64,000 bases of DNA, taken from NCBI GenBank assembly GCA_019637295.1, contig JAHBVX010000007.1, positions 124,001-188,000 on the forward strand, written 5' to 3'. Position 1 is the stretch's first letter. The number at the start of each line of letters is the position of its first letter. Source of the stretch: Polyangiaceae bacterium. Its GTDB lineage: Bacteria > Myxococcota_A > Polyangia > Polyangiales > Polyangiaceae. Under the pieces are notes generated by a model. The model ran no database searches. It saw only the letters and a list, made by a program, of their open reading frames with translations, and had not been told where the DNA came from. Positions 28,647-37,773 of this stretch are shown here, piece after piece. The position numbers and the translations under genes are program-made.

Positions 28647-29705
28647 ATGCCCATCGACCACCCGAGCCCGCTGAGCGGCGCGAGCTATTCGGCCGTGGAG
28701 CTCTTGCCTGACGACTCCGCCCTGCTGTTGCTCGAGCAGCGTCGTCTGCCGGACCACGAGGAGTACGTGAGGCTCGACGCCGTCGGCGACGTGGCTCGCG
28801 CCATCGAAGACATGGTCGTGCGCGGCGCGCCGGCGATCGGGATCGCGGCGGCGTACGCGATGGTGCTCGCCGCGCGGCGGGCGGACTCGTTCCTGCGCGA
28901 CATGCAGCGGGCGGCCAGCACGCTCGAGGCAGCGCGACCGACGGCGGTCAATCTGGCCTGGGCGACGCGGCGCATGCTGAGTCTCGCCGAGCGGATCGCC
29001 GACCGCGCCCCCATCGAGCGCGTGGCCGAGCTGGCGGACGAGGCGCGTTGCATCCATCGTCAAGACGTGGCGGCCAACCGCCGGATGGGCGAGCTTGGCG
29101 GCGCTCGCGTGCCCGACGGCGCGACGGTGCTCACCCACTGCAACGCCGGAGCGCTGGCAACCGGGGGGTACGGCACCGCGCTGGGCGTCATTCGCGCCGC
29201 GCGCGACGCGGGCAAGCGCGTGCGCGTCGTGGCCGACGAGACTCGACCGTACCTGCAGGGGGCGCGCTTGACCGCGTGGGAGCTCGCCCGGGACGGTATC
29301 GAGGTGACCGTCATCGCCGACTCGGCGGCGGCCAGCCTGCTCGCGCAGGGGCGCATCGATTTGGCCGTCGTGGGTGCCGATCGCGTCGCCAGAAGCGGGG
29401 ACGTCGCCAACAAGATCGGCACCTACGGCGTGGCTTGCCTGTGTCGTGCCCACGAGCGGCCGCTGTACGTGGCGGCGCCCTGGAGCACGGTTGACCTGGA
29501 GTGTCGCTCCGGCGAGGAGATCGTGATCGAACGACGCAGCGCGGTGGAGCTCACCCACTTCGACGGCCGCCGCCTGGTGCCAGCCGGCGCACACGTGGAA
29601 AATCCCGGCTTCGACGTGACCCCGGCGCGCCTGGTCTCGGCCTTGTTTACTGAGCGGGGGGAGGTCGCACCCGTGGGTGAGGCGGGCTTGGTCGCCCTCG
29701 CTTGA
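28647..29705 (+). CDS. mtnA: S-methyl-5-thioribose-1-phosphate isomerase
   Basis: 352 residues, normal for MtnA. Converts methylthioribose-1-phosphate to methylthioribulose-1-phosphate in methionine salvage. Motifs: [13 protein letters not shown], the catalytic Cys in [18 protein letters not shown], and the catalytic Asp in [19 protein letters not shown]. The ATG at 28647 was preferred to one at 28581 because homology begins just after it. No other methionine-salvage gene is adjacent, and the lipA gene follows after 63 bp. A related eIF2B-like or ribose-1,5-bisphosphate isomerase is less likely given the exact Cys motif. Confidence 0.93.
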   Translation: MPIDHPSPLSGASYSAVELLPDDSALLLLEQRRLPDHEEYVRLDAVGDVARAIEDMVVRGAPAIGIAAAYAMVLAARRADSFLRDMQRAASTLEAARPTAVNLAWATRRMLSLAERIADRAPIERVAELADEARCIHRQDVAANRRMGELGGARVPDGATVLTHCNAGALATGGYGTALGVIRAARDAGKRVRVVADETRPYLQGARLTAWELARDGIEVTVIADSAAASLLAQGRIDLAVVGADRVARSGDVANKIGTYGVACLCRAHERPLYVAAPWSTVDLECRSGEEIVIERRSAVELTHFDGRRLVPAGAHVENPGFDVTPARLVSALFTERGEVAPVGEAGLVALA

Positions 29706-29768
29706 GGGCCGCGCCCGGTGGGGTTGGTCGGGCTTTGGTTCGAGCCCGCGACGAGCTATGTAGCCGCC

Positions 29769-30758
29769 ATGGTCCAGCCCGAAGGCCCCGGCGCGACTTC
29801 CGAGCGCAAGCCCCCGTGGCTGAAGGTGCGCGCCCCCGGCGGACAGAAGTACACGGAGCTGAAGCACACCCTGCGAGGGCTGGACCTCCACACCGTGTGC
29901 GAGGAGGCACGGTGTCCCAACGTGGCCGAGTGCTGGAGCGCCGGCACGGCGACCGTGATGTTGCTCGGTCACACCTGCACGCGCGGCTGTCGCTTCTGCG
30001 CCGTCACCACCGGCAATCCGCGGGGCGCCGTGGATCCACGCGAGCCCGAGCACGTCGCCCGCGCCATCGCGACGCTGGGGCTGCGCTACGTCGTGCTCAC
30101 CATGGTCGACCGCGACGATCTGTTGGATGGTGGCGCCGAGCACGTCGCCAGAGCCGTGCGTGCGCTGCACCAGCGGCAGCCCGAGCTGCTCGTCGAGACT
30201 CTGGTCGGCGACTTCAACGGACGGCAGCGCGACGTCGAGCGCGTCCTCGCCGCGGAGCCAGACGTGTTCGCCCACAACCTGGAGGTCGTGCGGCGGTTGA
30301 CACCGCGCATCCGCGATGCCCGCTCGAGCTACCAGCAGTCCCTCGACGTACTGCGTCATGCCAAGCAGCGGGCACCCGAGCGGTTCGTGAAGAGCTCGCT
30401 GATGGTCGGCATCGGCGAGACGGACGACGAAGTCAGAGAGTCGCTCGAGGACCTGCGCGCGGCGGGTGTGGACATCGTCACCCTGGGCCAGTACCTGCGC
30501 CCCACCCCGAAGCACGCCGCGGTCGCGCGCTACGTCGAGCCCGCGCGCTTCGACGACTTTCGCCGCGTGGGGCTCGCGCTCGGCTTCGCCTTCGTCGCCT
30601 CCGGTCCCCTGGTGCGGTCCAGCTATCACGCTGCCGAGGCCTTCGTTCAGGCCTCGCGCGACGGACGGGCCCGCCCGCGGCCCGCTGCGGTCCCCGGTCT
30701 TCCCCCGGATGTGGTCCCTCTCGGCGCGCTGGTGCGGAGGCCCGACCGTTCTCGCTGA
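29769..30758 (+). CDS. lipA: Lipoyl synthase
   Basis: 329-residue radical-SAM enzyme inserting two sulfurs into protein-bound octanoate. It has the radical-SAM motif CTRGCRFCAV and the auxiliary-cluster cysteines in CEEARCPNVAECW, plus HNLEVV and the C-terminal R(S)SYHA motif. Start ATG at 29769. Lipoyl groups are needed by the pyruvate dehydrogenase E2 encoded 3 kb downstream, so the placement fits co-function. lipB is not seen. All catalytic residues are present. Confidence 0.97.
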   Translation: MVQPEGPGATSERKPPWLKVRAPGGQKYTELKHTLRGLDLHTVCEEARCPNVAECWSAGTATVMLLGHTCTRGCRFCAVTTGNPRGAVDPREPEHVARAIATLGLRYVVLTMVDRDDLLDGGAEHVARAVRALHQRQPELLVETLVGDFNGRQRDVERVLAAEPDVFAHNLEVVRRLTPRIRDARSSYQQSLDVLRHAKQRAPERFVKSSLMVGIGETDDEVRESLEDLRAAGVDIVTLGQYLRPTPKHAAVARYVEPARFDDFRRVGLALGFAFVASGPLVRSSYHAAEAFVQASRDGRARPRPAAVPGLPPDVVPLGALVRRPDRSR

Positions 30759-30819
30759 CGTCCCTGCGGCTTTCCGCTAGGCTGCCGCCGGTCCGCCCAG
30801 GGCCAGGAGATCCCTCCCG

Positions 30820-31389
30820 ATGAGCGCTCCCGATCAAAACCTCCTCGAACGCGTGGCGAGTCAGATCAGCTCGCCTCCCTCGTATGCCGAAGCCGGCACC
30901 AAGGCGTCGATCCTCACCGTCGCGGCCGCGTCCTACGGCTCCAAGCCCACGACGGACGAGGTGACGCAGCCGACGGGCTTCGACCCCGACGCGGCGGCGC
31001 TGTTCGAGGCCGTGGTCGAGGCGGCCTTTCTCGTGGCCGCGGCGGATGGCGAGTTCGATGCTGCCGAGCGCGAGGCCTTCGAGCACGTGGTGCTGAGCGC
31101 GTGCGAGGGGACGGTCGGTCGCGGGCAGGTCCACGCGTTGGTGGCGGATCTCGAGGATCAGCTGGAGGAAGACGGGCTCGACAAGCGCGTCAGCATGGTG
31201 ACCAAGACGGTCAACAAGGCCGAGCACGCGCAAGAGGTTCTGCGCGTCGCGGCGCTCATCGCGCACGTCTCCGGGGGCGTGAGCGACGTCGAGCGGGACG
31301 TGCTCGACAAGCTCACGGCCGAGTTCTCGCTGGGCCCCGAGGCGCTCGCGCGCGCAATCGAAGAAGCGGCCGCAGCGCTGGCCTCTTGA
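30820..31389 (+). CDS. TerB-like protein
   Basis: 189 residues, cytosolic. Residues about 65-185 resemble the TerB fold: FEAVVEAAFLVAAADGEFD with the ADG metal-type loop, and a second related half with ALIAHVSGGVSDVERDVL. TerB domains occur in tellurite-resistance and membrane-stress systems but are also widespread single-domain proteins of unknown role. It sits between lipA and pdhA on the same strand, with a 181-bp gap before pdhA. No Ter partners are present, so tellurite resistance is not implied. Confidence 0.7.
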   Translation: MSAPDQNLLERVASQISSPPSYAEAGTKASILTVAAASYGSKPTTDEVTQPTGFDPDAAALFEAVVEAAFLVAAADGEFDAAEREAFEHVVLSACEGTVGRGQVHALVADLEDQLEEDGLDKRVSMVTKTVNKAEHAQEVLRVAALIAHVSGGVSDVERDVLDKLTAEFSLGPEALARAIEEAAAALAS

Positions 31390-31570
31390 GCCGTTCGACG
31401 CGCTGCGCCGTAGCGAGCGCCCGGTCAGCGGTGGCAGGCAAAACGTGCCCGCTACTCCGGCGCGATTTTGCTAGTGTGCGCTCACAGGGGCGCACTACGG
31501 TGCGGGTCTCGCGTGCCGGCGCCGCCGGTCGCGCGGGCGACAGCGGGGCCCGTGCCTCGCCCTCCGAGAG

Positions 31571-32704
31571 ATGCTCATGACGATGGCAGCCCCCAACCCG
31601 ACCCCAGCCGACCGTTCGACTCCCGGACCGCTGCGCGTCCTGCTCGAGGACGGCAAGCTCGATCCCGAGCACGATCCGAAGCTGTCCCTGGATCAGCTCG
31701 TCCAACTGTACGAGCACTTGGTGTTGACTCGGGTCACCGACGAGCGCCTGGTCACGCTGCAGCGCCAGGGGCGCATCGGCTTCCACATTGGTTCGCTCGG
31801 CGAGGAGGCCGCCATCATCGGTTCGGCCTATGCAATGCGCGAGCAGGACTACATCTTTCCCTGCTACCGCGAGTTCGGGGCGGCGCTGATGCGGGGCATG
31901 CCCTACCAGCGCTACATCGACAACATGTTCGGCAACGCGAACGATCCGGTGCGTGGTCGCCAGATGCCGGACCACTACACCTGCCGCGCGGCGAAGTTCG
32001 GCAGCGTCAGCTCGCCCATCGGGACGCAGATCACCCAAGCCATGGGCTTCGCCTGGGCCGCGCGCATCCAGAAGCAAGACCTCGTCTGCCTATCGTACTT
32101 CGGTGACGGCTCGACCAGCTCGAACGAGTTCCACAATGGGCTGAACTTCGCCGGTGTGTTCAAGGCGCCCGTCGTGTTCTTCTGCCGCAACAACGGCTGG
32201 GCCATCAGCGTGCCCGTCGAGCGCCAGACCGCGAGTCGCACCATCGCCGAGAAGGGCATCGCTTATGGGGTGCCCGCCGTCCGCGTGGACGGCAACGATC
32301 TGTTCGCGGTCATCGCGGTCACTCGCGACGCGGTGGCGCGCGCAGCGGCGGGTCAGGGCCCTACGCTGATCGAAGCGATGACCTACCGCATGGGTGGCCA
32401 CTCGACCAGCGACGATCCCACTCGCTATCGTCCGCAGACGGAGCTCGAGCCCTGGGTCAGCCGGGATCCGCTCGAGCGCGTGCGAGCGCACCTCGAGCAG
32501 AGAGGGCGCTGGAGCCCAGCGCAGGAGGAGGCGCTGCGGACACGCATCGACGCGCAGTTCAAGGAAGCCGTGGCCCAGGCCGAGACCACGCCGCCTCCCG
32601 CCCTCGACACGCTCTTCGACGAGGTCTACGGCACGCTGCCCTGGCACCTCGAAGAACAGAAGCGGGAGCTCCTCGCTGGCCCCCGCGCCCCCAAGGCACA
32701 CTGA
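31571..32704 (+). CDS. pdhA: Pyruvate/2-oxoacid dehydrogenase E1 alpha subunit
   Basis: 377 residues. Thiamine-diphosphate-binding alpha subunit of a heterotetrameric 2-oxoacid dehydrogenase. ThDP/Mg motif GDGSTSSNEFHNGLNFA (near residue 178), phosphorylation-loop-like TYRMGGHSTSDDPTRYR, and an N-terminal SLGEEAAIIGSAY. Either 31571 or the second ATG at 31577 may be used. The strict order E1 alpha, E1 beta, E2 follows. Substrate could be pyruvate or branched-chain 2-oxoacids; the sequence alone does not settle it. The gap 31390-31570 probably holds the promoter. Confidence 0.92.
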   Translation: MLMTMAAPNPTPADRSTPGPLRVLLEDGKLDPEHDPKLSLDQLVQLYEHLVLTRVTDERLVTLQRQGRIGFHIGSLGEEAAIIGSAYAMREQDYIFPCYREFGAALMRGMPYQRYIDNMFGNANDPVRGRQMPDHYTCRAAKFGSVSSPIGTQITQAMGFAWAARIQKQDLVCLSYFGDGSTSSNEFHNGLNFAGVFKAPVVFFCRNNGWAISVPVERQTASRTIAEKGIAYGVPAVRVDGNDLFAVIAVTRDAVARAAAGQGPTLIEAMTYRMGGHSTSDDPTRYRPQTELEPWVSRDPLERVRAHLEQRGRWSPAQEEALRTRIDAQFKEAVAQAETTPPPALDTLFDEVYGTLPWHLEEQKRELLAGPRAPKAH

Positions 32705-32731
32705 GCTCAATCTCGACGGAGTACGAAAACG

Positions 32732-33706
32732 ATGCCGCAGATGAACATGGTTCAAGCCATCAACGATGCGCTTCGCATCGCGATGAAGCGCGACGACCGC
32801 GTCGTGGTCATGGGCGAGGACGTCGGCCGCGTGGGCGGAGTGTTTCGTGTGACCGCGGGGCTGTTCGACGAGTTCGGGGACGAGCGGGTGATCGACACTC
32901 CGCTGTCCGAGGGCGGCATCATCGGGGCGGCCGCGGGCATGGCTCTCTACGGCATGGTCCCCATCCCAGAGATCCAGTTCTCCGACTTCATCTGGCCGGC
33001 CTACGATCAGATCGTCAGCGAGGTGGCGAAGTATCGCTATCGCTCGGGCGGCGAGTACCCGTGCAAGATGGTGATCCGCACGCCTGTCGGCGGCGGCATC
33101 CGTGGTGGCCACTATCACTCGCAGCACCCGGAGGCGCAGTTCATCCACGTGGCCGGGCTGAAGGTCGTGTGCCCGTCGAACCCGTACGACGCCAAAGGGC
33201 TGCTCCTGGCGTCGATCGAGGATCCCGATCCGGTGCTGTTCTTCGAGCCAAAGCGCATCTACCGCGCCGCCAAGGGGGACGTGCCGGAGGGTGCTTTTAC
33301 GGTGGACCTCGAGTCCGCCCAGGTCGTCCGCGAAGGCGGGGACGTCACCATCGTCACCTACGGCGCCATGCTGTACGAGTGCCTCGACGCGGCGGAGAAG
33401 GTCGCGGGAGAGGGCGTCGAGTGTGACGTGATCGATCTGCGTACCCTGTGGCCCATCGACGTGACCACCTTGACCGAGAGCGTGAAGAAGACCGGGCGCG
33501 TGGTGATCGTCCACGAGGCGCCGAAGACCTGCGGCTTCGGTTCGGAGCTCGTCAGCCTGATCTGCGAGAAGGTCTTCTATCACCTCCAGGCGCCGCCCAA
33601 GCGCGTGACCGGGTTCGACACGCCGTTCCCGTACACGCTCGAGATGGAGTATTTGCCGCTGTCGCACCGAATCGTTCCCGCCGTCCTGGAGACGGCGCGA
33701 GCCTGA
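32732..33706 (+). CDS. pdhB: Pyruvate/2-oxoacid dehydrogenase E1 beta subunit
   Basis: 324 residues, typical length. Conserved VVVMGEDVGRVGGVFRVT, the EGGIIGAAAGMALYG region and a C-terminal FGSELVSLICE stretch. Forms the alpha2beta2 E1 with the gene 27 bp upstream; residues from both subunits build the ThDP site. E2 follows after 23 bp. The set resembles both pyruvate and branched-chain complexes; the Leu/Pro-rich end cannot decide. Confidence 0.93.
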   Translation: MPQMNMVQAINDALRIAMKRDDRVVVMGEDVGRVGGVFRVTAGLFDEFGDERVIDTPLSEGGIIGAAAGMALYGMVPIPEIQFSDFIWPAYDQIVSEVAKYRYRSGGEYPCKMVIRTPVGGGIRGGHYHSQHPEAQFIHVAGLKVVCPSNPYDAKGLLLASIEDPDPVLFFEPKRIYRAAKGDVPEGAFTVDLESAQVVREGGDVTIVTYGAMLYECLDAAEKVAGEGVECDVIDLRTLWPIDVTTLTESVKKTGRVVIVHEAPKTCGFGSELVSLICEKVFYHLQAPPKRVTGFDTPFPYTLEMEYLPLSHRIVPAVLETARA

Positions 33707-33729
33707 CCGAGGACGAGGACACGAAGACC

Positions 33730-35154
33730 ATGGCAAAGTTCGAGTTCAAGCTGCCGGACATCGGGGAAGGGGTTACCGAGGGCGAGATCGTGACCTGGTT
33801 GGTCAAGGAGGGTGACACAGTCGTCGAAGACCAGGACATGGTGGAGGTGATGACCGACAAGGCCACGGTCACCATCGGCGCGCCGAAGGCCGGCCTCGTC
33901 GCCGAGCTGCGAGGCAAGGAGGGGCAGACCGTTCCGGTGGGCGACGTGCTCGTGGTGATCGAGCTCGACGCGGGCGCGAGCGGCAAAGCGGCCAAGCCGT
34001 CGACCCCGGTCGCGCCTCCGCCGGCTCCCGCCAAGGCACCGGCCCCGGCGGGCAACGGGCGACCCAGTGATGGGGGCAAGAAGGACGACGGACCGGCGGC
34101 TACCGCGGTCGGGGACATCCGAGAGTCCCTGCCTGGGATGAACGTCGCGCGTGCGGCGCGGCCGCCCGTCGCGGCGCCGGCGGCGGGCGTCGAGTACTAC
34201 GCCGACAAGCCGCTGGCAGCACCCGCCACCCGGAAGCTGGCGCGAGAGCTCGGCGTCGATCTGCGCCGGGTGCCCCCCACGGGCGATGCCGGGCGAGTGA
34301 CGCGTCAGGATGTCGAAGGCTTCGCCGCAGGCGGGCTCGTCGCGGCGCCCGCGCCGGCGCAGCCGGCGCCCGATGCCGAGCCCGCGCGCGGCGACAAGGC
34401 ACCGGAGCGAGCCCCCGCCCGCGCGCCCGCGCAGCCCGCGAGTAGGGGCAACGCAGACGAGCGGACTCCGATCCGGGGCATCCGCAAGCGCATCTACGAG
34501 AACATGGCGCGGTCGAAGCACACCGCCGCGCATTTCACCTACGTGGATGAGTGCGACACCAGCGCGCTGCGCGAACTGCGCGATCGTACCAAGTCCATCG
34601 CACAGGCGGAGGGTCTGAAGCTCTCCTTCCTGCCGTTCATCGTGAAGGCCGTGGTGGCGGCGCTCAAGAAGCACCCCGCGCTCAACTGCCTCGTCGACGA
34701 CGCCGCTCAGGAGCTGGTGCTCAAGCGGGAGTACGACATCGGTATCGCCGCGGCGACCGACGCGGGACTGACCGTGCCAGTGCTACGTGGCGCCGATCGG
34801 CGCAGCATCTTGGACATCGCACGCGAGATTGAGCGACTTGGCCAGAGCGCACGGGACGGCAAGCTGCGGATGGAAGATCTCGGCGGGTCGTCCTTCACCA
34901 TCACGTCGCTGGGCAAGCTCGGCGGCTTGTTCGCCACGCCGATCGTGAACTACCCGGAGGTCGCCATCCTGGGTGTTCACGAGATGAAGAAGCGGCCCGT
35001 GGTGCGCGACGATCAGATCGTCATTGGAGAGGTGATGCTGCTCTCGCTCAGCTTCGACCACCGCATCATCGACGGGCACGTGGGCGCGGCCTTCGCCCGA
35101 ACCATCATCGAGCTGCTCGAACAGCCGGATCGGCTCCTGGTCAGCATGAGCTGA
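33730..35154 (+). CDS. pdhC: Dihydrolipoamide acyltransferase (E2)
   Basis: 474 residues. One N-terminal lipoyl domain with the lipoylated Lys 44 in MTDKATV, a Pro/Ala linker, a peripheral-subunit-binding domain (about 160-197, TRKLARELGVDLRRVPPTG), a second flexible linker, and the catalytic domain ending with the active-site DHRIIDG (His 444, Asp 448). The ATG at 33730 was chosen because family homology begins there. No E3 (dihydrolipoamide dehydrogenase) follows, so it is encoded elsewhere. A branched-chain acyl specificity is possible: the single lipoyl domain is compatible with either. Confidence 0.93.
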   Translation: MAKFEFKLPDIGEGVTEGEIVTWLVKEGDTVVEDQDMVEVMTDKATVTIGAPKAGLVAELRGKEGQTVPVGDVLVVIELDAGASGKAAKPSTPVAPPPAPAKAPAPAGNGRPSDGGKKDDGPAATAVGDIRESLPGMNVARAARPPVAAPAAGVEYYADKPLAAPATRKLARELGVDLRRVPPTGDAGRVTRQDVEGFAAGGLVAAPAPAQPAPDAEPARGDKAPERAPARAPAQPASRGNADERTPIRGIRKRIYENMARSKHTAAHFTYVDECDTSALRELRDRTKSIAQAEGLKLSFLPFIVKAVVAALKKHPALNCLVDDAAQELVLKREYDIGIAAATDAGLTVPVLRGADRRSILDIAREIERLGQSARDGKLRMEDLGGSSFTITSLGKLGGLFATPIVNYPEVAILGVHEMKKRPVVRDDQIVIGEVMLLSLSFDHRIIDGHVGAAFARTIIELLEQPDRLLVSMS

Positions 35155-35167
35155 GGCTCATGTGGGG

Positions 35168-35191
35168 GTATGTCATACAGTGTGCGCACAC
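35168..35191. promoter_or_regulatory. Two adjacent perfect palindromes upstream of 35258 gene
   Basis: GTATGTCATAC (35168-35178) is an 11-base odd palindrome, and GTGTGCGCACAC (35180-35191) is a 12-base perfect palindrome, one base apart. They lie 14 bp after the E2 stop and 67 bp before the GTG of the next gene. This is the kind of site bound by a dimeric regulator, or could help form an RNA hairpin. No regulator or matching second site was identified. Confidence 0.35.
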
Positions 35192-35257
35192 ACGGGAACT
35201 CGCTCGACCACGTCATCCGAGGTAGCCTTCGGGGCTGGACGGAGGGCTTCATTCGCC

Positions 35258-36256
35258 GTGATTCGTATCGCTCCCCTGATCGCGTGCCTCGCGCTGCCGG
35301 TGTTCATCGCGCCGCCTGCGAGCGCGGCGCCCACCGCGGAGGACATCAAGGCGGCTGGCGACGAGTTCGATCGCGCGCGGCGCGCGTTCAAGGCGCGAGA
35401 GTGGATCGCCGCAGCCGAGGCCGCCGAGGCTGCGGATCGGCTGGCTCCGGCGAGCGCCGCGCTCGAGCTCGCCATCCGCGCGCGTGAGCGCGCGGAGCAG
35501 ACCGCCCGCGCGGCGACGCTGGCCGCTCTCGCCCTCGAGCGCCATGGCAACGACGCCAAGCTCGCGAGCCTGGCGCGTCCCATCGTGGAGCGAGCGGGCA
35601 GCTCACTGCACCGGGTGACGGTCACGTGCGTGCCGGCCTGTGATCTAGTGACGGGTACGACTCTCGCGCACGGCGCGCCGAGCGAGAAGCGCACGATCTT
35701 CCTCGCGCCTGGCGAGCACGACCTGCGCGCGAGCTGGTCCGGTGGGCGCTCCGCGAGCGAACGGGTCGTGGCCGAGCGGGGCGGACAGAGCGAGCTGTCC
35801 TTCACGGCACCCCCGGAGACGAAGCCGGAGGTCGGGCCGCGTCCGACCCCGCGCTCCACGGCGCCGCCGCCGCCCAAGCCGACCCCCGCCCAGCCGGAGC
35901 CCGCCGGCTCGGGGCTGCCGCCGGCGGTGTTCTTCATCGGCGCTGGCCTGACGCTGGTCGCCGGCGGCGTGACGGTCTGGAGCGGCATCGACACCCAGAA
36001 CAATCCCGGGCCCGATCGCGTGCGCGCGCAGTGCGCGGGGCAGGGCACCGACTGCCCGGAGTATCAAGACGGTCTTTCTCGACAGAAGCGCACCAACATC
36101 CTCCTGGGGGTGACCGGCGGACTCGGCGTCGTCACGGCGGTCGTGGGCGGGTTCCTGACGGATTGGAGCTCGCCCGCGCAGCGAGGCAAGCGGCGGGTCG
36201 AGCCCTTCGTCGCGCTGGGGGAGGGGGCGACCTTGGGAGCGCAAGGGAGGTTCTGA
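35258..36256 (+). CDS. Exported TPR/PEGA-like protein with two C-terminal membrane segments
   Basis: 332 residues from a GTG at 35258 that yields a good signal peptide (IACLALPVFIAPPASA). Helical N-terminal region rich in Ala/Arg (EDIKAAGDEFDRARRAFKAREW, cut as two TPR-like helices, about 30-110), then a beta-rich PEGA-like section with two cysteines (VTCVPACDL), a Pro-rich linker, and two hydrophobic segments near residues 227-250 and 285-305. This architecture recurs in myxobacterial envelope proteins. The following Ser/Thr kinase begins directly at the base after its stop, so both are expressed together. Confidence 0.75.
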   Translation: MIRIAPLIACLALPVFIAPPASAAPTAEDIKAAGDEFDRARRAFKAREWIAAAEAAEAADRLAPASAALELAIRARERAEQTARAATLAALALERHGNDAKLASLARPIVERAGSSLHRVTVTCVPACDLVTGTTLAHGAPSEKRTIFLAPGEHDLRASWSGGRSASERVVAERGGQSELSFTAPPETKPEVGPRPTPRSTAPPPPKPTPAQPEPAGSGLPPAVFFIGAGLTLVAGGVTVWSGIDTQNNPGPDRVRAQCAGQGTDCPEYQDGLSRQKRTNILLGVTGGLGVVTAVVGGFLTDWSSPAQRGKRRVEPFVALGEGATLGAQGRF

Positions 36257-37699
36257 GTGGTCGCCGCGAAGCTCATCGACGTGACCCTCGAAGGCCGGCA
36301 GCTGATCGACCGCTTCGAGCTCGTCGCGGAGATCGCGTCGGGTGGCATGGCCACCGTGTTCCTCGCGCGGCTCTCCGGCGTGGGCGGCTTCCAGAAGTTC
36401 GTCGCGATCAAGCGCTTGCATCCGCACCTGGCGAACGAGCGCGAGTTCGTCGAGATGTTCCTCGACGAGGCGCGACTGGCGGCCGGCATTCACCATCCCA
36501 ACGTCGTCAGCATCCTGGAGGTAGGCGCAAGCGATCGCGGCTACTACCTGGTGATGGAGTACATCGAGGGGGACACGTTGGCGCGCCTGCTCGCACGCGC
36601 CGCGACGACGGGGGCGCGATTGCCCCGGCCCGTGGCGCTGCGCATCGTGCTCGACACGCTGCTGGGCTTGCACGCGGCTCACGAGCTACGCGACGACAAG
36701 GACTTGCCGACGGAGTTGGTGCACCGCGACGTCTCGCCGCAGAACGTGCTGGTCGGGCTCGACGGCATCTGTCGAATCACGGACTTCGGCGTCGCCCGCG
36801 CGGCGCAGCGGCTCACCGCTACGCGCGTCGGCCAACTCAAGGGCAAGATCGCCTACATGGCTCCGGAGCAGGCCCAGGGGCAGGCGGACATCGACCGCCG
36901 CGCGGACGTGTTCGCCTGCGGCATCGTGCTGTGGGAGGTGCTCGCGGGTCGTCGCCTGTTCAAGTCGGAGAATGAGGCCGCTACCCTGTCGCGGGTACTG
37001 AACGAGCCCATCCCCGACGTGCGCGAGGCGATGCCGGACGTGCCAGAGTTGATCGCCAACGTCGTGGCTCGAGCGCTGGAGCGCAGTCGTGACGCCCGCT
37101 TCGCGTCGACCCTGGAGTTCGCTGAAGCGCTGGAGCTGGCGGCGCAGCTCTGTCAGGACAAGATCTGCTCTCCCCGGGAGCTCGCGACCTACGTCTCCGA
37201 GGTCATCGGCAACGACATCGCTCAGCAGCGCGATGCAGTGCGCGCGTGGCTCGCGCGCAGCGAGCCGAGTCAGATCCAGCTTCCGGACCCGCCGTCGCTG
37301 CGCGGCGTGCCGGTGGATCGCTCGGGGGTCACGAGCGTCGTTGGAACGGGTCCGCACTCGCAGCTCACCCCGCCACCGCGTCGCACCGGCCTGTGGCTGT
37401 TCGGCTTCGTGCTCGCCGTTGGGGCGGTCGGGCTGGGCGCGTGGTGGGTCGGGCGCGCCTCGGGCGGCGCGGGCGCTAGCGCCGATGCGCCACCGAGCGC
37501 CGCGGCGCCGCCATCGGCGCTGCCGCAGGTGCCTACCACCGCCGAGGCGACGCCGAGCGCGGAGCTGATTCCCGCCGCGCCCGCCAGCGCAGAGCCCGAG
37601 GTCGCGCCCACCGCGACCTCGAAAGCGCGGCCGACGGCCACGACGCGTCCGACGTCCAAGCCGCGGGACGACGATCTGCCCAGCAACCCCTACCGCTGA
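36257..37699 (+). CDS. Membrane Ser/Thr protein kinase
   Basis: 480 residues, GTG start immediately after the upstream TGA. Kinase domain about 20-300: glycine loop EIASGGMATVFLA, VAIKRLH (K52), the myxobacterial-style catalytic loop HRDVSPQN (D158), DFG (D176) and MAPEQ. A linker leads to one membrane span (about 378-398) and a short, Ala/Pro/Thr-rich outer tail with no folded domain. The catalytic residues are complete, so it should be active. Coupling to the PEGA-like envelope protein suggests that protein is its sensor or substrate, which is inference. Confidence 0.9.
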   Translation: MVAAKLIDVTLEGRQLIDRFELVAEIASGGMATVFLARLSGVGGFQKFVAIKRLHPHLANEREFVEMFLDEARLAAGIHHPNVVSILEVGASDRGYYLVMEYIEGDTLARLLARAATTGARLPRPVALRIVLDTLLGLHAAHELRDDKDLPTELVHRDVSPQNVLVGLDGICRITDFGVARAAQRLTATRVGQLKGKIAYMAPEQAQGQADIDRRADVFACGIVLWEVLAGRRLFKSENEAATLSRVLNEPIPDVREAMPDVPELIANVVARALERSRDARFASTLEFAEALELAAQLCQDKICSPRELATYVSEVIGNDIAQQRDAVRAWLARSEPSQIQLPDPPSLRGVPVDRSGVTSVVGTGPHSQLTPPPRRTGLWLFGFVLAVGAVGLGAWWVGRASGGAGASADAPPSAAAPPSALPQVPTTAEATPSAELIPAAPASAEPEVAPTATSKARPTATTRPTSKPRDDDLPSNPYR

Positions 37700-37773
37700 G
37701 CCCGCAGCGACGGCGCCTGCACTTCGGAATTGTGCTCGACGGCTGCACCCGGTAGCTCTGAGGTCCACGGACG

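Noticed and set aside
28548-30629. Long upstream extension of the zinc-ribbon gene
   Set aside because: The extension is antisense to mtnA and lipA and has no homology-like content; only the last 121 codons look coding.
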